From Enoplolaimus lenunculus (Eukaryota; Nematoda; Enoplea; Enoplida; Thoracostomopsidae): a stretch of DNA of 64,000 bases. The notes below the pieces were generated by a model that was not told where the DNA came from, did no database searches, and saw only the letters and a program-made list of their open reading frames with translations. The position numbers were made by a program, and so were the translations under genes. The stretch lies in NCBI GenBank assembly GCA_030248215.1, contig JASANG010000244.1, positions 62,001-126,000 of the forward strand, written 5' to 3'. This document shows positions 23,401 to 34,900 of the stretch, one piece after another; the stretch's first letter is position 1; each line of letters starts with the position of its first letter.

Positions 23401-26400
23401 TGGGATAGTTTCGAGCTGATGTTTATGCTGAGTTGAAAAAGGATAGTTGGAACAGCTTCGATTCTATGTTTTCGCTGAGACGGGCCAAACAGTCGTCGTT
23501 GGATAATCAGACGCGCTGTCAAGTGGAAATGATCCAGTGGCGAAAGGGCCTCTTTTCGTGATTTTTGCCCAGGAATTTTACGAATCTTTTTAGTTGGTAA
23601 AACAAAAAAGTTTCTCTTCAAAATTCTATTAGAACGTAACCCTAAGTTCCAACGATCAATACAATCACTGTGAGCAGTGTTCAACATTTATAACATATTT
23701 GCGCAGCGCAAAATCTCCACAAGACGTGAGAACCTACTCGGGCTCGAGCGTCAAGCTCCTATAGCTCAGTGGTCATAGTAAACGCTTCCCACCCGTGAGA
23801 CTGGGGTTCGAATCTTACCTTGAAAATACGTCTCATATGAAATTGAAAATCTTCATGTGAGAAAGGGTTAATGAAAAAATTCATACTTAGTATCTTTAAA
23901 TATAGCCATCGTTTTGAATTTTGATGTCAAACTAAAGTTAGTCTTACTAGCTGAAGCCTTTGTACACAGTCGCGTATGATCCTTCGCCAAGTTTTTCCAT
24001 TTTATGATAATTCTCCATTCGACCAAAAAGACCCTGAAATAATAATAAGTATACAACAGTTTCAATTATCGTTATATACAGGTATATAATACATTAAGTA
24101 GCAACTAGAAATTTGCGCATTAACGCTTTTACGACAGAATTGTACGAGCTCAAACTCGCTAAAGTAATGAAGTTTTCTGTACGCGGCTCTAACAAAGCTG
24201 GTTTCATTTCATCTATCAATGTAGAAAGATTTCAATTTTTAAAGCTGAAACTACAATACTATTATGCAACAAAACTGAGTTGTGACAAATATCTATGGTG
24301 CTGGCCATGCACCCAGGTCACTGCTTCCAACAGGTTTCAAAACCAAAATTTTGCATTAAGATTTCTTAATACAATGCACTTAATTGGGTTACTAAAAGTC
24401 ATGGCTTATGCTCACAACAGAGTAGTAACAGTAGTATAAGTATATTCCTAAGCCTAAACCTTAGCCTAAGACCAAGAAAAAGAAGGAGCTTATATTTAAG
24501 CCTAAGTCTAAGTAAACAAGTTTGACTAAAGTTTAAGCTTACTCTATTACATTCCCGCATAAAAACGTTCCGCTCCTGTTCTTTATATGTGCCAAAATCG
24601 TAGCTCAGTGGCAGATATACAGAGTAAGGGTTAATTGTAGCTTTTAACTACAAAGAAAACTTTAGTTCAAGTTATACAGTACTGAAATGAAATCCTGGTT
24701 ATAATAATACGCGTTGGAAAATAGATATACATATATATGCATCTACAGTAAAACGTGTACTGGTCCTGAATCTGATCAGCAGCCAGACCAAGGGCTATAT
24801 TTCCTGATGCTATTTAATATTAAACAGTAGATAATTGCTTGTTGCTATGCTTTAGTAAAACCGGTAACTCAAGTAAAAGACATTATGTTCGCAACTCTAG
24901 GAACTGATAAATTTTAGAAAATTCGAAATATTTCAGAATTAAAACAATTTAAAGTTTGAAATTTGCGCAAAAAACTCAACGCTAGCCATAACGCTAACCA
25001 TATGACGTTTAGAGTGTATCACCATGCATTAGACTTAATGTAATAGGCATTTGGCAGATGTTATACATGTAATGTCAATGTTTTGCACAATTTGTAAAAC
25101 GCCAGAAACTACTCCAAAAATTACATAAAAGTAGCAAGAAATGTCATTTTGTATCTCTGTCATCGATGTAGACAAGATTTTGGAAACAGATTCGTTCTAT
25201 AAAAAAGGATCGAATGGAGGGTTTTGTGTCATCTCAAGAAAGAAATGCCTATTAAAACACAGGACAAAAATCGCAACGTAGGCGTTTAACCCCTGAACAC
25301 CCAGGCCTACTTTGTTATCTTAGATGGTTAGCCAGGATTTTGAATCGAGATTGGTGGTGTCTAAACAACTTACAAGTACCACGGGAAGGAGTGAGATTAT
25401 AAGGATTAGTAAAGCGAAGAGAGCGAAAAGCTTGACACAATTTTTTAACTGATGATTTTGCCGGTTCGAAAGGGTACCTTCGCGGCTAAATGTTCCAAAT
25501 TAAGCTTTATTGCCCGTGTAAAACTATGAAGACGCGAGCGAAGCGGGAATACCACAGGATCAGGTAACCAAGATTAACTGTGTTTACATTTTCTCCACAT
25601 TTAAGGTAAGGCTCAGGCTTCGAGCAAGGCAACAGCTTAGGCAAAGGCTTAGGCCTAAGCAGTCCTATTCCTAAACCTAAGCGTAAGCATAACCGTAAGC
25701 GTAAAGGTGGGTAGTACGAGTCTGCAAGAGCACCATAGCTTAATACCAAAATTTGAGTTCGATCCTTGTTGACGTCATTGCCTGGTTGGCTCTTCATTCT
25801 AAAATTTTCTGGCTGGAAATAATACTTTTTGGATGTTTTAAGCCTACTGTTTTCAAAGCGTGTTTATTGCCAAATATGTCGATAATTCAAAATTTCAAAT
25901 GGTGCTGAAATTTCTTAATTTACGCTGTAGGCCCCGCTGTACTTTTCAGCTATATTGCAAACACACATGTGAGCTTAAAATGAACAATTTCTATAACGCA
26001 GTTTTGTGACACGATCCAAACCCTTTAAAGCTACCATCATTTCTGATATACTCGTTTGTATTTTAAAATTTTATAATTAGACATTTTATAAAAAACCAAA
26101 AAACATAAAATCATAAGCATCATAAAACTGATTGCATGAAAACTCTTGCTTAAAATTCAAAGTTTGAGTACCTAATAAAAACAAACACCCAATTATAAAA
26201 TTAACAAACTTTAATTTGGCATCCGGAGCCAAACCGCCTTTGTTTTACCGACGGTATTCAAGCACTACTCCATATTGATTTTTAGCACCAAATCGCACAC
26301 GCAGAGATACAATTTGTGCACAAAACTTGCCTTTTGCAATTAAAATGTCAAATTTTGTGATAAATTAGTCAATGGTGGGCATAGAAACTCGAAGTTTTCA

Positions 26401-28545
26401 AAAGTTTCATTCAGAAAAATATTAAACTGCGCTTTAAAGGTTTCCGTCAGTGTGGTTATAGGGTATATATGGGTGTGTTTATACCACCCGGAAACAAGGA
26501 TAAAAGCGGTTTCAACCTTTCCTGTTCAGGCGTGCGCATTGCGCAAAGTATTTGGCAAAACATAAACTGAACGGTGATTTGAACTTCTGGCCTGCAACTG
26601 GGAATCGTTAGCAGAGGAGGCGAGCAGATTTATTCGGGGGAAAGAGAATTTTTTGTAGTATAAAATTCTTTTCATGCTATCGATAAACTTTCAGCCTAAG
26701 GGGCGAAGATGTCCGTTGACGGGCGTGGGGGATGTAGCTTCCCGTCGGGAAACTTTTTTTGATGAATCGTCAAGGTCCTCCTTACCTTACAATTTTTTTC
26801 AGTCAGAAAATTTGTTGCTATAAAATGATAAGATCTCTACCTTGCAATTTTTGCCGCTAATGACAAATATATAGCATACAGCAAAAATTGCGTTTCAAAA
26901 CTTGCTCCATAATTCCATTCCGGTGGGATACAACGTCGTTTTTGGCCTGCGAAATCCAGGACGTTAATCTAAGTTGTGTAAAAGCGGCTTAACACTCTCG
27001 ACAGATCCCTTCTGCATCTTCTCTTGTATATGCATCTGCCGACTTACACTTGGCGATCCACCAATCACAACTTGCGGTGACGTCAAGGAATTGATACCGC
27101 TGGCCGAATGATAGAACATTTCAGATTTTGGTCGAACCAGTTGGCCGTAGTAGTTTTTGGGAATTGACGCGTGCTTCATAATCGCGTGAAGCTTGTTCGA
27201 ACGCACCTTTTCGGGCTCGGACGATTTGCGAGACGCTTCTATAACTGAAATAAAAATGTACTAAATAAATACGCACAAGCTGGATTTGTGATGACATCAT
27301 ACTGATAGGATTGCGATATACTCGCCGTGGCGCACAGTACACATCGGACATCGCACGTGCGCCGTGCGTCATGGCAAAAATTATTTGTATGAAACACGAA
27401 CGTCACCCCTCGGCGCATCTAAATTTTTTGTCGGTGCTGGAGCAGTTTAATGTGGGCCCCCAAAATTTTTGTGTGGCGGTCTATGCGATGATGAAAATGT
27501 TTCAAATATTTTGTTTAAAATCTGTTTAGGACAAGGGACCTCTTTGAAGTGGGCCCCCTAAATGGGTGATGAGGGGGTGCCTGCTCCGAGGCCCTGTTCT
27601 TTTTATTTGTTATGGTTCCAAAATCATGAAATCTGTTCCATTTCATTTGTGTTGTTACTATTTCACGGTTTTATACGTTCTTAAATAGTTTGTTAATATT
27701 TTTTATTACAGTTTGCATTATAAACATATTTAGGTGTTTTACATGCAAAAAATTAGTACATTCCCCATTCAAGCAAGCATTTAGAAAACTCAAATAATGA
27801 TATTTAATGTTGTTAGTCTAAAACACAACAGAAGAAAAAAGTTATGACCCAAAATTAGTTCTGAATGCAAAAACTGTAAAAATTGCGGGTTTCCGCCGTT
27901 TGTATCGTAAACTGTTTACAGTCACAACTACGGGAAGGGGACAAGGGAATGTGCCACCCCCCTACGAGCTAGAGTTTTTCCAAGTTTCGCAAGGGGGATA
28001 CATTCCCATCTCCGTCATTGTATACTCCTCTGGGAATAATGTTTAAAGGGGTACGCTTAGGTCAATATTGCTCACTACTTTACCCTCATCAGCATAATCG
28101 CCTCCTTCATCATCACCATCACTATCACCGCCTACACTCATACTCCCAAAATCTGACGTTTCTGTCAGTGACCGTTGTTTTGTTAACACTGATTTAATTC
28201 TAGCCAATGAGCGAGACCGTAGTGTTTTCCCAACTCCGCCACCGCCATTTCGCGTTCCTTGATTGGTTAATTCAGTCTGATTAGTGGCGTCACGTGTTCC
28301 CACCGCGTGTTTTAATTGGTTAAAAAATCCGTGATAATATGATTGGCTTGTGGACGGTTTGGAATGTTTGGTTGATGTGGGTGCAACGCCAAATCGTGTC
28401 TGTTGAACGCGTGACCGCGATTGGTGTTCTCCATTTGTGGTTGTTGTTGTTGTTGTCGTCGTTGTCGTCGTTGCTGCTGTTATTGTTTTTATTTCATGTT
28501 CAAATGTTAGACCCGTTGCTACAGTTGTAGTGGCGCAGCGAATAC
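17474..28545 (-). CDS. CDK14: PFTAIRE cyclin-dependent kinase (CDK14/CDK15 group), 13 exons, last exon not found
   Basis: A Ser/Thr kinase; in other animals the group binds cyclin Y at the membrane and acts in Wnt signalling. Exons 5' to 3': 28545-28084, 27244-27048, 24033-23948, 23093-23014, 22770-22676, 22234-22172, 21487-21426, 20726-20665, 20220-20100, 19487-19394, 18690-18627, 18271-18174, 17564-17474. All joins are in phase. Landmarks: Gly loop '[12 protein letters not shown]', lysine 'VALKEIRL', cyclin-binding helix '[20 protein letters not shown]', '[10 protein letters not shown]', '[20 protein letters not shown]', '[14 protein letters not shown]', 'GVGCIFVEM', '[10 protein letters not shown]'. 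The PFTAIRE spelling separates it from PCTAIRE kinases (CDK16-18). The two N-terminal exons carry a poly-Thr tract, '[12 protein letters not shown]' (compare remembered CDK14 'KKLRRTLSESFSRIALKK') and SP/TSP sites. About 305 kinase residues are covered; a short C-terminal exon should lie below 17474. No start codon precedes these exons, so more 5' sequence exists. Confidence 0.93.
18960..19190. repeat. TTAGGC-rich element in a kinase intron
   Basis: From 'tgtcccatgtaaagataaag' to 'acatattggcctgtatg', with about 12 TTAGGC-type hexamers at 19040-19165 broken by 'gtgcaagcccattc' and 'gtataagctcattc' spacers. The outer ends resemble degenerate GGCCCATGTA termini. It lies between the exons 19487-19394 and 18690-18627. 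Confidence 0.65.
20853..21284. mobile_element. Foldback element, GGGACCCAAAAAATTTTTT type, copy 2 (kinase intron)
   Basis: 'ttgggacccaaaaaattttttg' at the left pairs with 'caaaattttttgggtcccaa' near 21130-21150. Inner arms 'caatcagacgattggttaac' and 'ggtaaccaatcgtctgactgc' also pair. The right flank (21165-21284) has the family's 'tcatgagaagctcaaatatgc' region in the orientation opposite to copy 1. Confidence 0.75.
21590..21793. repeat. Nested near-perfect hairpin in a kinase intron
   Basis: Outer arms of 24 bp (21590-21613 and 21770-21793, core GCAACTTCCACAATAACATG) are perfect inverted copies. Inner arms of about 28 bp (21616-21644 and 21672-21699, core GCTTTTTGGCTTCAACGTCC) match with one difference around a 27-bp loop. 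A third small 'gaagca/tgcttc' palindrome lies at 21713-21731. The loop itself repeats the 'gaagc..ggcttc' word. Confidence 0.85.
23341..23500. repeat. Diverged tandem repeat in a kinase intron
   Basis: 'TATG(C/T)TTT..GCTGRG' words recur at about 23345, 23380, 23428 and 23474, suggesting degenerate units of roughly 35-48 bp. A 156-codon open frame on the minus strand (23687-23217) crosses this repeat and the SINE next to it, and is not considered a gene. Confidence 0.3.
23655..23871 (+). mobile_element. tRNA-derived SINE, copy 1
   Basis: An A-box-like TAGCTCAGTGG (23762-23772) and a B-box-like GGTTCGAATC (23805-23814) sit about 33 bp apart, as in RNA polymerase III promoters of tRNA genes. 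The surrounding sequence, from 'cactgtgagcagtgt' through 'gcaaaatctccacaagacgtga' and 'gggctcgagcgtcaagctcc' to 'gtgagaaagggttaa', is repeated in inverse orientation at 39566-39790. It lies in a kinase intron, antisense to the kinase. Confidence 0.8.
24420..24600. repeat. TTAGGC-bearing hAT-like element in a kinase intron
   Basis: 'agtagtaacagtagtataag' followed by 'cctaagcctaaaccttagcc', then 'taagcctaagtctaag' and a right end 'gctcctgttctttatatgtgcca'. The right end matches other family members; the left end is eroded. Confidence 0.65.
25590..25720. repeat. Degenerate TTAGGC-type array
   Basis: Words such as 'gcttaggcaaaggcttaggcc' and 'cctaaacctaagcgtaagc' run in both orientations between 25600 and 25710, in the large intron between kinase exons 27048 and 24033. 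No clear ends are visible. Confidence 0.5.
26690..26960. repeat. Interspersed repeat shared with 54890-55085
   Basis: 'ataaaatgataagatctctacctt', 'gacaaatatatagcatacag' and 'caaaaattgcgtttcaaaac' recur, diverged, in 54950-55040. The unit at 54890 ends in 'GGATCC' words, suggesting relation to the GGCGGATCCA-ended elements. Confidence 0.45.
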
Positions 28546-28993
28546 CTGAATAAGATTAGTTGTCGAAAAGTAATAATTTAGAGCTAAATATTAAGCTCAA
28601 ATCAACAAAATCATGCATTTTCTTGATAAATGAAAACCAGTTAACGTGTCGTTGCTAATTTGAGTATTCGAATGTTAAAGATTTTTCATTTGCATGAAAA
28701 AATTTGCTAACCTGATCGGACTGCTGGGAAACACAGCTCTTGTTTAAAGTCAAATTATTCAAAATTAGACGTTTCCTGATAAATAAATTAGTCATATTGT
28801 ATTTCTACTTACCAACGCAATTGCAAAGATTTCAGTTTGAGAACGTACACTTGCATTCACAGGAAAATTTTAATTCCTTAAACTGCAGAAAATTTAATAC
28901 AGTCGGTTCGAATAGCTTTTTTGCTGCTTCTTGAAATTCCGCGATGAAACATATCCTTTTATCACTCCAGTTATACGCTTCCTTGCTACTTAC

Positions 28994-31900
28994 TACTAGA
29001 TGCATTTGTCGCGCTAGTCAAATCATCACATGCGTAGCTATCCGGCAAACCGGTATCCGCCGGCGATCTACTACTCGTCAGGTCGGTTCCAGCTTGATCC
29101 GCCAAACTTGACGTAGCGCGCGAAGTATCTTTTGGCGCACAACTACTAGCTATGTCATCTTCGCCATCTTCATCGCGTGCGCGACAGTGTTCGCTTAAGT
29201 TCAACATCACCGAGCTATGCACCATCGATTGAGCACGTGGAGAAATTGTACCATGACTAGAGTCTACAGCGTCCCAATCTGAAGCGGTGGGTACCGGATT
29301 TGCTGATCGGCTAAAGAACATTGATTTAACCTCTCGTCGAATGTTAGTCCGCTGTTTCCTGGCATTTTTAGGAGGCTTAATCGCCTTCCCACCTGCTTTT
29401 GGCGGCGACTTTGGCGGCTTCGGCACTTTTCCAAGTCGTGGTGCTCGAAAAAATCGTATTCCACCCACGATTGGACCGCCATCAGTCGCCCGGCTAGAAC
29501 TAGCCGAACGTCTACTCAGCGGCTCTACATCGTATCTTTCTCGCGACTCAACAACTTTGTTTCGACTAAGCGAAATTTTGGCTAACAATTTGGACGGTGG
29601 GGGCGACTCCACTTGGTGGCAGGTGTCGCGGACCGTATTCGTCGGAAATTCGTTATTGTTTTGACTGTCTTGTGTTGTACTTGCGAAATATATATGACGC
29701 TGAGCTGTAGGCGGTATCAAATCCCGCTGAGGCGCTTGAGGGTCAAGGCATAAACGCTCGAGCGTTGGATCATTGTTTAAAGAGTCCTGAAGGCGCTGAC
29801 ATTCATCACTTTGGACACTGGTCACCATGCAACATTCTGGTAATTCTAAAATACAATTCTGAACAAGTAATATATTTGAAATAAAAAAATATAATAGATT
29901 GTTATGCAACACCGCATTGCTATTAATAGGTCAACTCAATTTGAAGCAATCTATTTATTGTTAATTTCTAATATGTGGATGCATACAGAGGTATGCTTTC
30001 GAGTGAAGCTAAGGCCGTTGTCAGCCCATCCTGGTAAGGGGGCAAAATAATTTTTAGAGGGGCATGCGATTGAAATATTAAGCTTAAAAGTGGGGTTAAA
30101 ACTTTTCTTATGGGCACGTAATTTTGTAAGCAGGCCCAGTTCCTCCTTCGCTCCACCCATCTGGCTGGCTATAGGTTCGACCCAAGTTGAGTCTTGATTC
30201 GGTCACGACCAAAATGTAAGCAGTGTTAAATGCTGAAATTGTGTTTGTTGCATAAATATATCAGCAGCTTTAAGGTAGGTCTTCTAGTTGTAAGTCAGTT
30301 ATATCGAAGCATAGACACCTTCATGTATGTGAAAATGAGTGCAAATATACCTGCTGAACTCCCAAGCCCAATTTTTTTAACTGTGGGTATATGCAGTCAA
30401 AAATAGTGCCTCAATTTTGACAAAGCTAAATCATAAATGTTTTAAAACGACACACCACTTGTACATCGCTACTCATGGTTCTGGTAGCGCACAAAAATCG
30501 TAACACTTTGGCTTAAAATGGTAACATTTAGGTTTAAAGCTTGTCGGATACACAAAGAGCACTTGTCGCAAATTAAATATTTAAAAATGTTAAACCCCCC
30601 ACGAAAATTAATTTTCAACCATTTTGAGCAAGATTGACTCAACCCCCTCCCAGAAAAGTTTCACCCTCGCTTATAGCTTGGAATCTTATCTATTCCCGTC
30701 TTGAAAAATATTTCCACTCCTAGTAGCGTGACCTGTCTATGAGCGTGAACATTTTACTTGTAACGCTATGCGCAAATCACGCCTTTTAATCTTTAAAATA
30801 TTTCCTGCACATCGAAACTATGAAACTGTGGGAATTGTCAGGATACATCAACCCAAATTTAACTGGGCGAACATTAATTTGCAACTCCGTCCTCACAATT
30901 GCAACCTCAATAAAGTGCAAACTGCGCGGCAATTACCCTTTATGAAAATGGCCCGAAAACACCAACTACATAAAACATGTCAAACTGCGTTATAAATAGC
31001 GTTAATTTTCTATTTTTTACAATAATTTAACACAGTTTATAACTTCATATCTGCGCACTCCCGTAGCCAGCTCACCTTGTTAGGAGAGGGGGCTGAAAAT
31101 TATTAGGTGGGTCATACAACGGTTTTCGTTGACTTACAAGCAAGGTTAAACATTTTGTAGACGGGGGTGGGGTGGGGCTGAGTCCCCCTTGGGCCCGTAT
31201 CTGCGCAAGTGTTTGCCTTCATAGTAACTAATTGTATACTTTCAAGCGCATTTTTTCACCCCCAGAGCGCATTTTTCCACCCCCAGCGTCGTGATTAATT
31301 TGAGGAAAAATCTCTTTTTATGTGGGTGTTGAAAACTATGTTACAAAAATGTTTTGATGACATTGCTTTGCTTAAACAAAAGTTTGATTCAGACTTACTG
31401 AAGGTACAAGCAAAACTGTTCTTTCCTGATACCATGGATTTTAGTTCGGAAGGGTATTACCTCTTGTAAAACACTTTGTGACCTCTAGAATCTGGAAAAT
31501 TATTCTAAAGCCCATAAAAAGTGCTTTTCTAGTCTCAATCAAAATTTCGGCACTTGATATGTTATGCATTAAACTCCTATTTTGCTCGGTTTGCAACTTT
31601 ACCTGTCAGTTTTGAAAATATGGAAAAACATATCTAAGTTACGTGGAGGCAAAAACAATCAGTATGGTGAATGAAACCTCACGAGCAATACGAGTTATAA
31701 GCTAGCGGCGGTCTTTGTGTATTTTACTAGCCTTGATAAAGTATAGAGTGCCGTAGTACACACCGCCAATTCGGACATGCACGTTGCTGCTCTTAGGACT
31801 TAAATATAAAACAAATATAACAGTTCGACTACGCTATATCGACTCAATAAAACGTCGACGAATGTACCCTGAAGCTGTCAGGTTCTTTCAAGAAAAATAT

Positions 31901-34900
31901 TGCCTCTTCGAAACCTAAACCCCCTCAATGAGAGGTCTTTTTCGCTATCGCCCCAGCACACGTTTGCCCAAAATAGATCGATTTTGAAAATTTTTGCATA
32001 TTTGAGCTTCTTATGACACTTGAGCTTCTTATGACACATGACCCCTCCCCTGATCATTTCGCGCCTAAAATTTGAATTTTTGAAAAATTCGATTTCTTAA
32101 TGTGCCAAAGCACTTCCCCCTTGGGACCCAAAAAATTTCTTTGTCAAAAAGTGCTTTAGTGTAGCTGTTTATTACGGCGTAAAGGAACTACTACTTGTAT
32201 TAGCTTCAGGTTGAAATATTAATAGTAAAAATACGCAAACGGAAACGGATAGTGATCAAAACGGAAACGGAAAACGGATATTAAGTATAAAATTATTTTC
32301 CTGCCAACACAATTCAGGCCCGCAAACATTCAAGGGCATTCTAAAATTTTAAAGAAAAGTGGCGGATAATTTTTAAGATTTTGGATGGATTTCGCTATTT
32401 ATATAGCATTTCATACAGTTACGGCAAATCTGTAAATGAACAATTGCAAGATATATACGTTGCTTAGAACTAATTTTAAGCGTAATAATAACTGAATTTC
32501 CGGCATTTCTATAACGGAATCGGTCACCAATTTTGACCAAAAATGTAACGGAATGCGGTTACACCCTGTTCAACATACGACCATTCGTTTTCAAATTCTG
32601 GTATTTTTCCAAAAATGAAATTGCGCATATGTTTCGTACGAATCTACGACAATCAGTCGACCGACAACTTGTCACCCAACAGTGTCCCAAAACCAACAAA
32701 TAAGTCTAGGAATAATGCTAAACGTAATCGTACGCCTAGCCCTAAACCTAAATATAATGATGGACGACGAATTGTCGAGTCGATAAAATTTCGGATTACA
32801 AGTTGTCGATCGACGAATTGTCGTGATACCGTAACTTGTACATGATATTCTATTTTAAATTAAACCAGTGATATTTATCTGTCCTACGGACAGTTGTGAA
32901 AACGTTAGCTGAAAAGCTTGGTTTCACTGTAAAAAATGGGGAGTCAAATTGAGTCTCTCGGAAAAAGGCTTTTCCTGACTACACAAACTGAGTCAAAATT
33001 CGACTCCGCCAGAGTCAAATTCGATTCATTGAATCGCTCAGTGAGTCGAACATGACTCTGGCAGAGTCAAATTTGACTCAGTTTGTATAGTCAGGGAAAG
33101 CCTATTTCCCATTTTTTTACAGTGTTGGCTCCTCTGGCTCCTGTATTCGCTACATATCAGAGGAAAAAACGGAAAAGCTAATCAACTAATTGAATTATGA
33201 CCACCACAGAATAAGCATACAGATGTATGTGTCTTTTGATAAATATCGATGGGATTATGATGATATATTCTTATTATGAAACAAACATGACATTGCCAGG
33301 AAACTATGATGTGTACAGGGTAGTATACAAGGTAGCGAATAGCGGACCGGTAGACAGAGGGGCGGCGCAGGGAGGGCTAGTTCCCTGGAATTTTGCCCCC
33401 AACCACCTAGGAACTGTTCAACTTTGCTTGTAACTCATCGAAAAACCTTGAATGACCCTCCTTAAAAACTTTTACGCCTCCAAGCAAGGTACGCTGGTTA
33501 CGGACCTGGAATAGAGAGGAATATCTCATGCCCGAGAATTTTAAAAAATAATAAAATAGGATTTTTAACAACAGAATAACCGCGCTGTATCTCAGAGATA
33601 AAATTTGTTCGATCGCTACGCTTTGCTCGCAGAAAAACATTTCAGATAAAATTATTCCCATCCGAAATGAAGTCCCGGCTGCGGTGTGCATGTATAGTAA
33701 AATGTGGTACACCAATGAAGACATGGACGCCTTCAAATATGATGTGCAAGGGAGCACATTACCAGTCGTATGAAATTCTTAATAGATTTTTTTATTGTTG
33801 GTATAACTTAGGTGCATCAGTTTAATTATGTCACATTGTCATATACGTTTGGCTTAAAAGCCACAACTGGTACACCCCAAGCTAATATTCGAACGACACC
33901 CATGGATAGAGATAATATTAAAGGTTTCAAACTAGCGATGCTTTAGCAAGACGTTAGCGTAAACAGACCAAATCTGAAATGTATGATAATCTTTTACAGC
34001 ACATAGTTGGTTTATTTGTTTCGAGGCGTTAGCGAACATGGACGGAGAAGACATTTGATCCAAAATGTAAAACCTTCCCAATGTTGGCGTCAGGGCCGCA
34101 CTACGGGGAAGAGTACGAGGCGCCACCTGTTGTACCGGCAACTTCGCTCCCTGTACAACATTTCTTTGTATTGCATAAAACGAATTTTGTGTTAGCAAAA
34201 TTTTTCTTTCCCCTCTGGAAATCTTTTCGCCTGTCTACTAAATATTTCAGGTTCCAGCGCTGGTATAACGTGCGAGTCCCGCTTCTTGGTTCTCTGCAAA
34301 TACCTGAATGGCAGACTTACTTTGGTGGTACAGAAAGTTCATCCCAAACTCTCACGATCAAGCTATAAAGTTTTTGGTTAAGCATAGCCAAGTCTTTTCA
34401 CCAACTTAACCTTGGGCCTTAGCGGAAGAATAAGCATAACTGTCGGAAAAAGTGCACAAGAGACACAATTTTCGCTGAAGGTTAAAAGTTTTAATTAACT
34501 CATGAATACTTCAAACTTAAAAATCTTAAACTGTGCTGGAAAGGTGATCTTAAATTTTGACAACAAACGTCAGGCAAAATTGCTAGAGTATATTTTTTGT
34601 AACACATTTTGGATGTGATCTGGGGTGTATACAGGTTTATCGATATTGGGAATATATCCCCGTCCGAAATATCTGAAGAAAGCAGACAAAGCACGTCATA
34701 TATAACAGTGAAAAAAGCTCGCACGCGGAGCGAGTGAAAACCAAATGCAATTTTAGTACTAAATTTTAATACAAAATTTTGATTTTGACTCTTGTTGCTA
34801 GAGCCATGACCTGGATGACCCGACCCCTTGTACACTGTATAGGAAGTAGCCAGATCACCTAGCTAGGATGGTTAAAAATTTTCAGGCGGGGCATACAATG

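Noticed and set aside
23217-23687. 156-codon open frame on the minus strand in a kinase intron
   Set aside because: It crosses a degenerate tandem repeat and the SINE, is rich in basic residues, and shows no motif.
23756-23830. Functional tRNA gene
   Set aside because: A and B boxes are present but arms do not fold into a proper cloverleaf, and the same sequence with its flanks recurs at 39566-39790, so it is a SINE.
29287-29664. 125-codon open frame on the plus strand
   Set aside because: It is antisense to the large candidate exon 29845-28994, which has better splice sites and phase-compatible neighbours.
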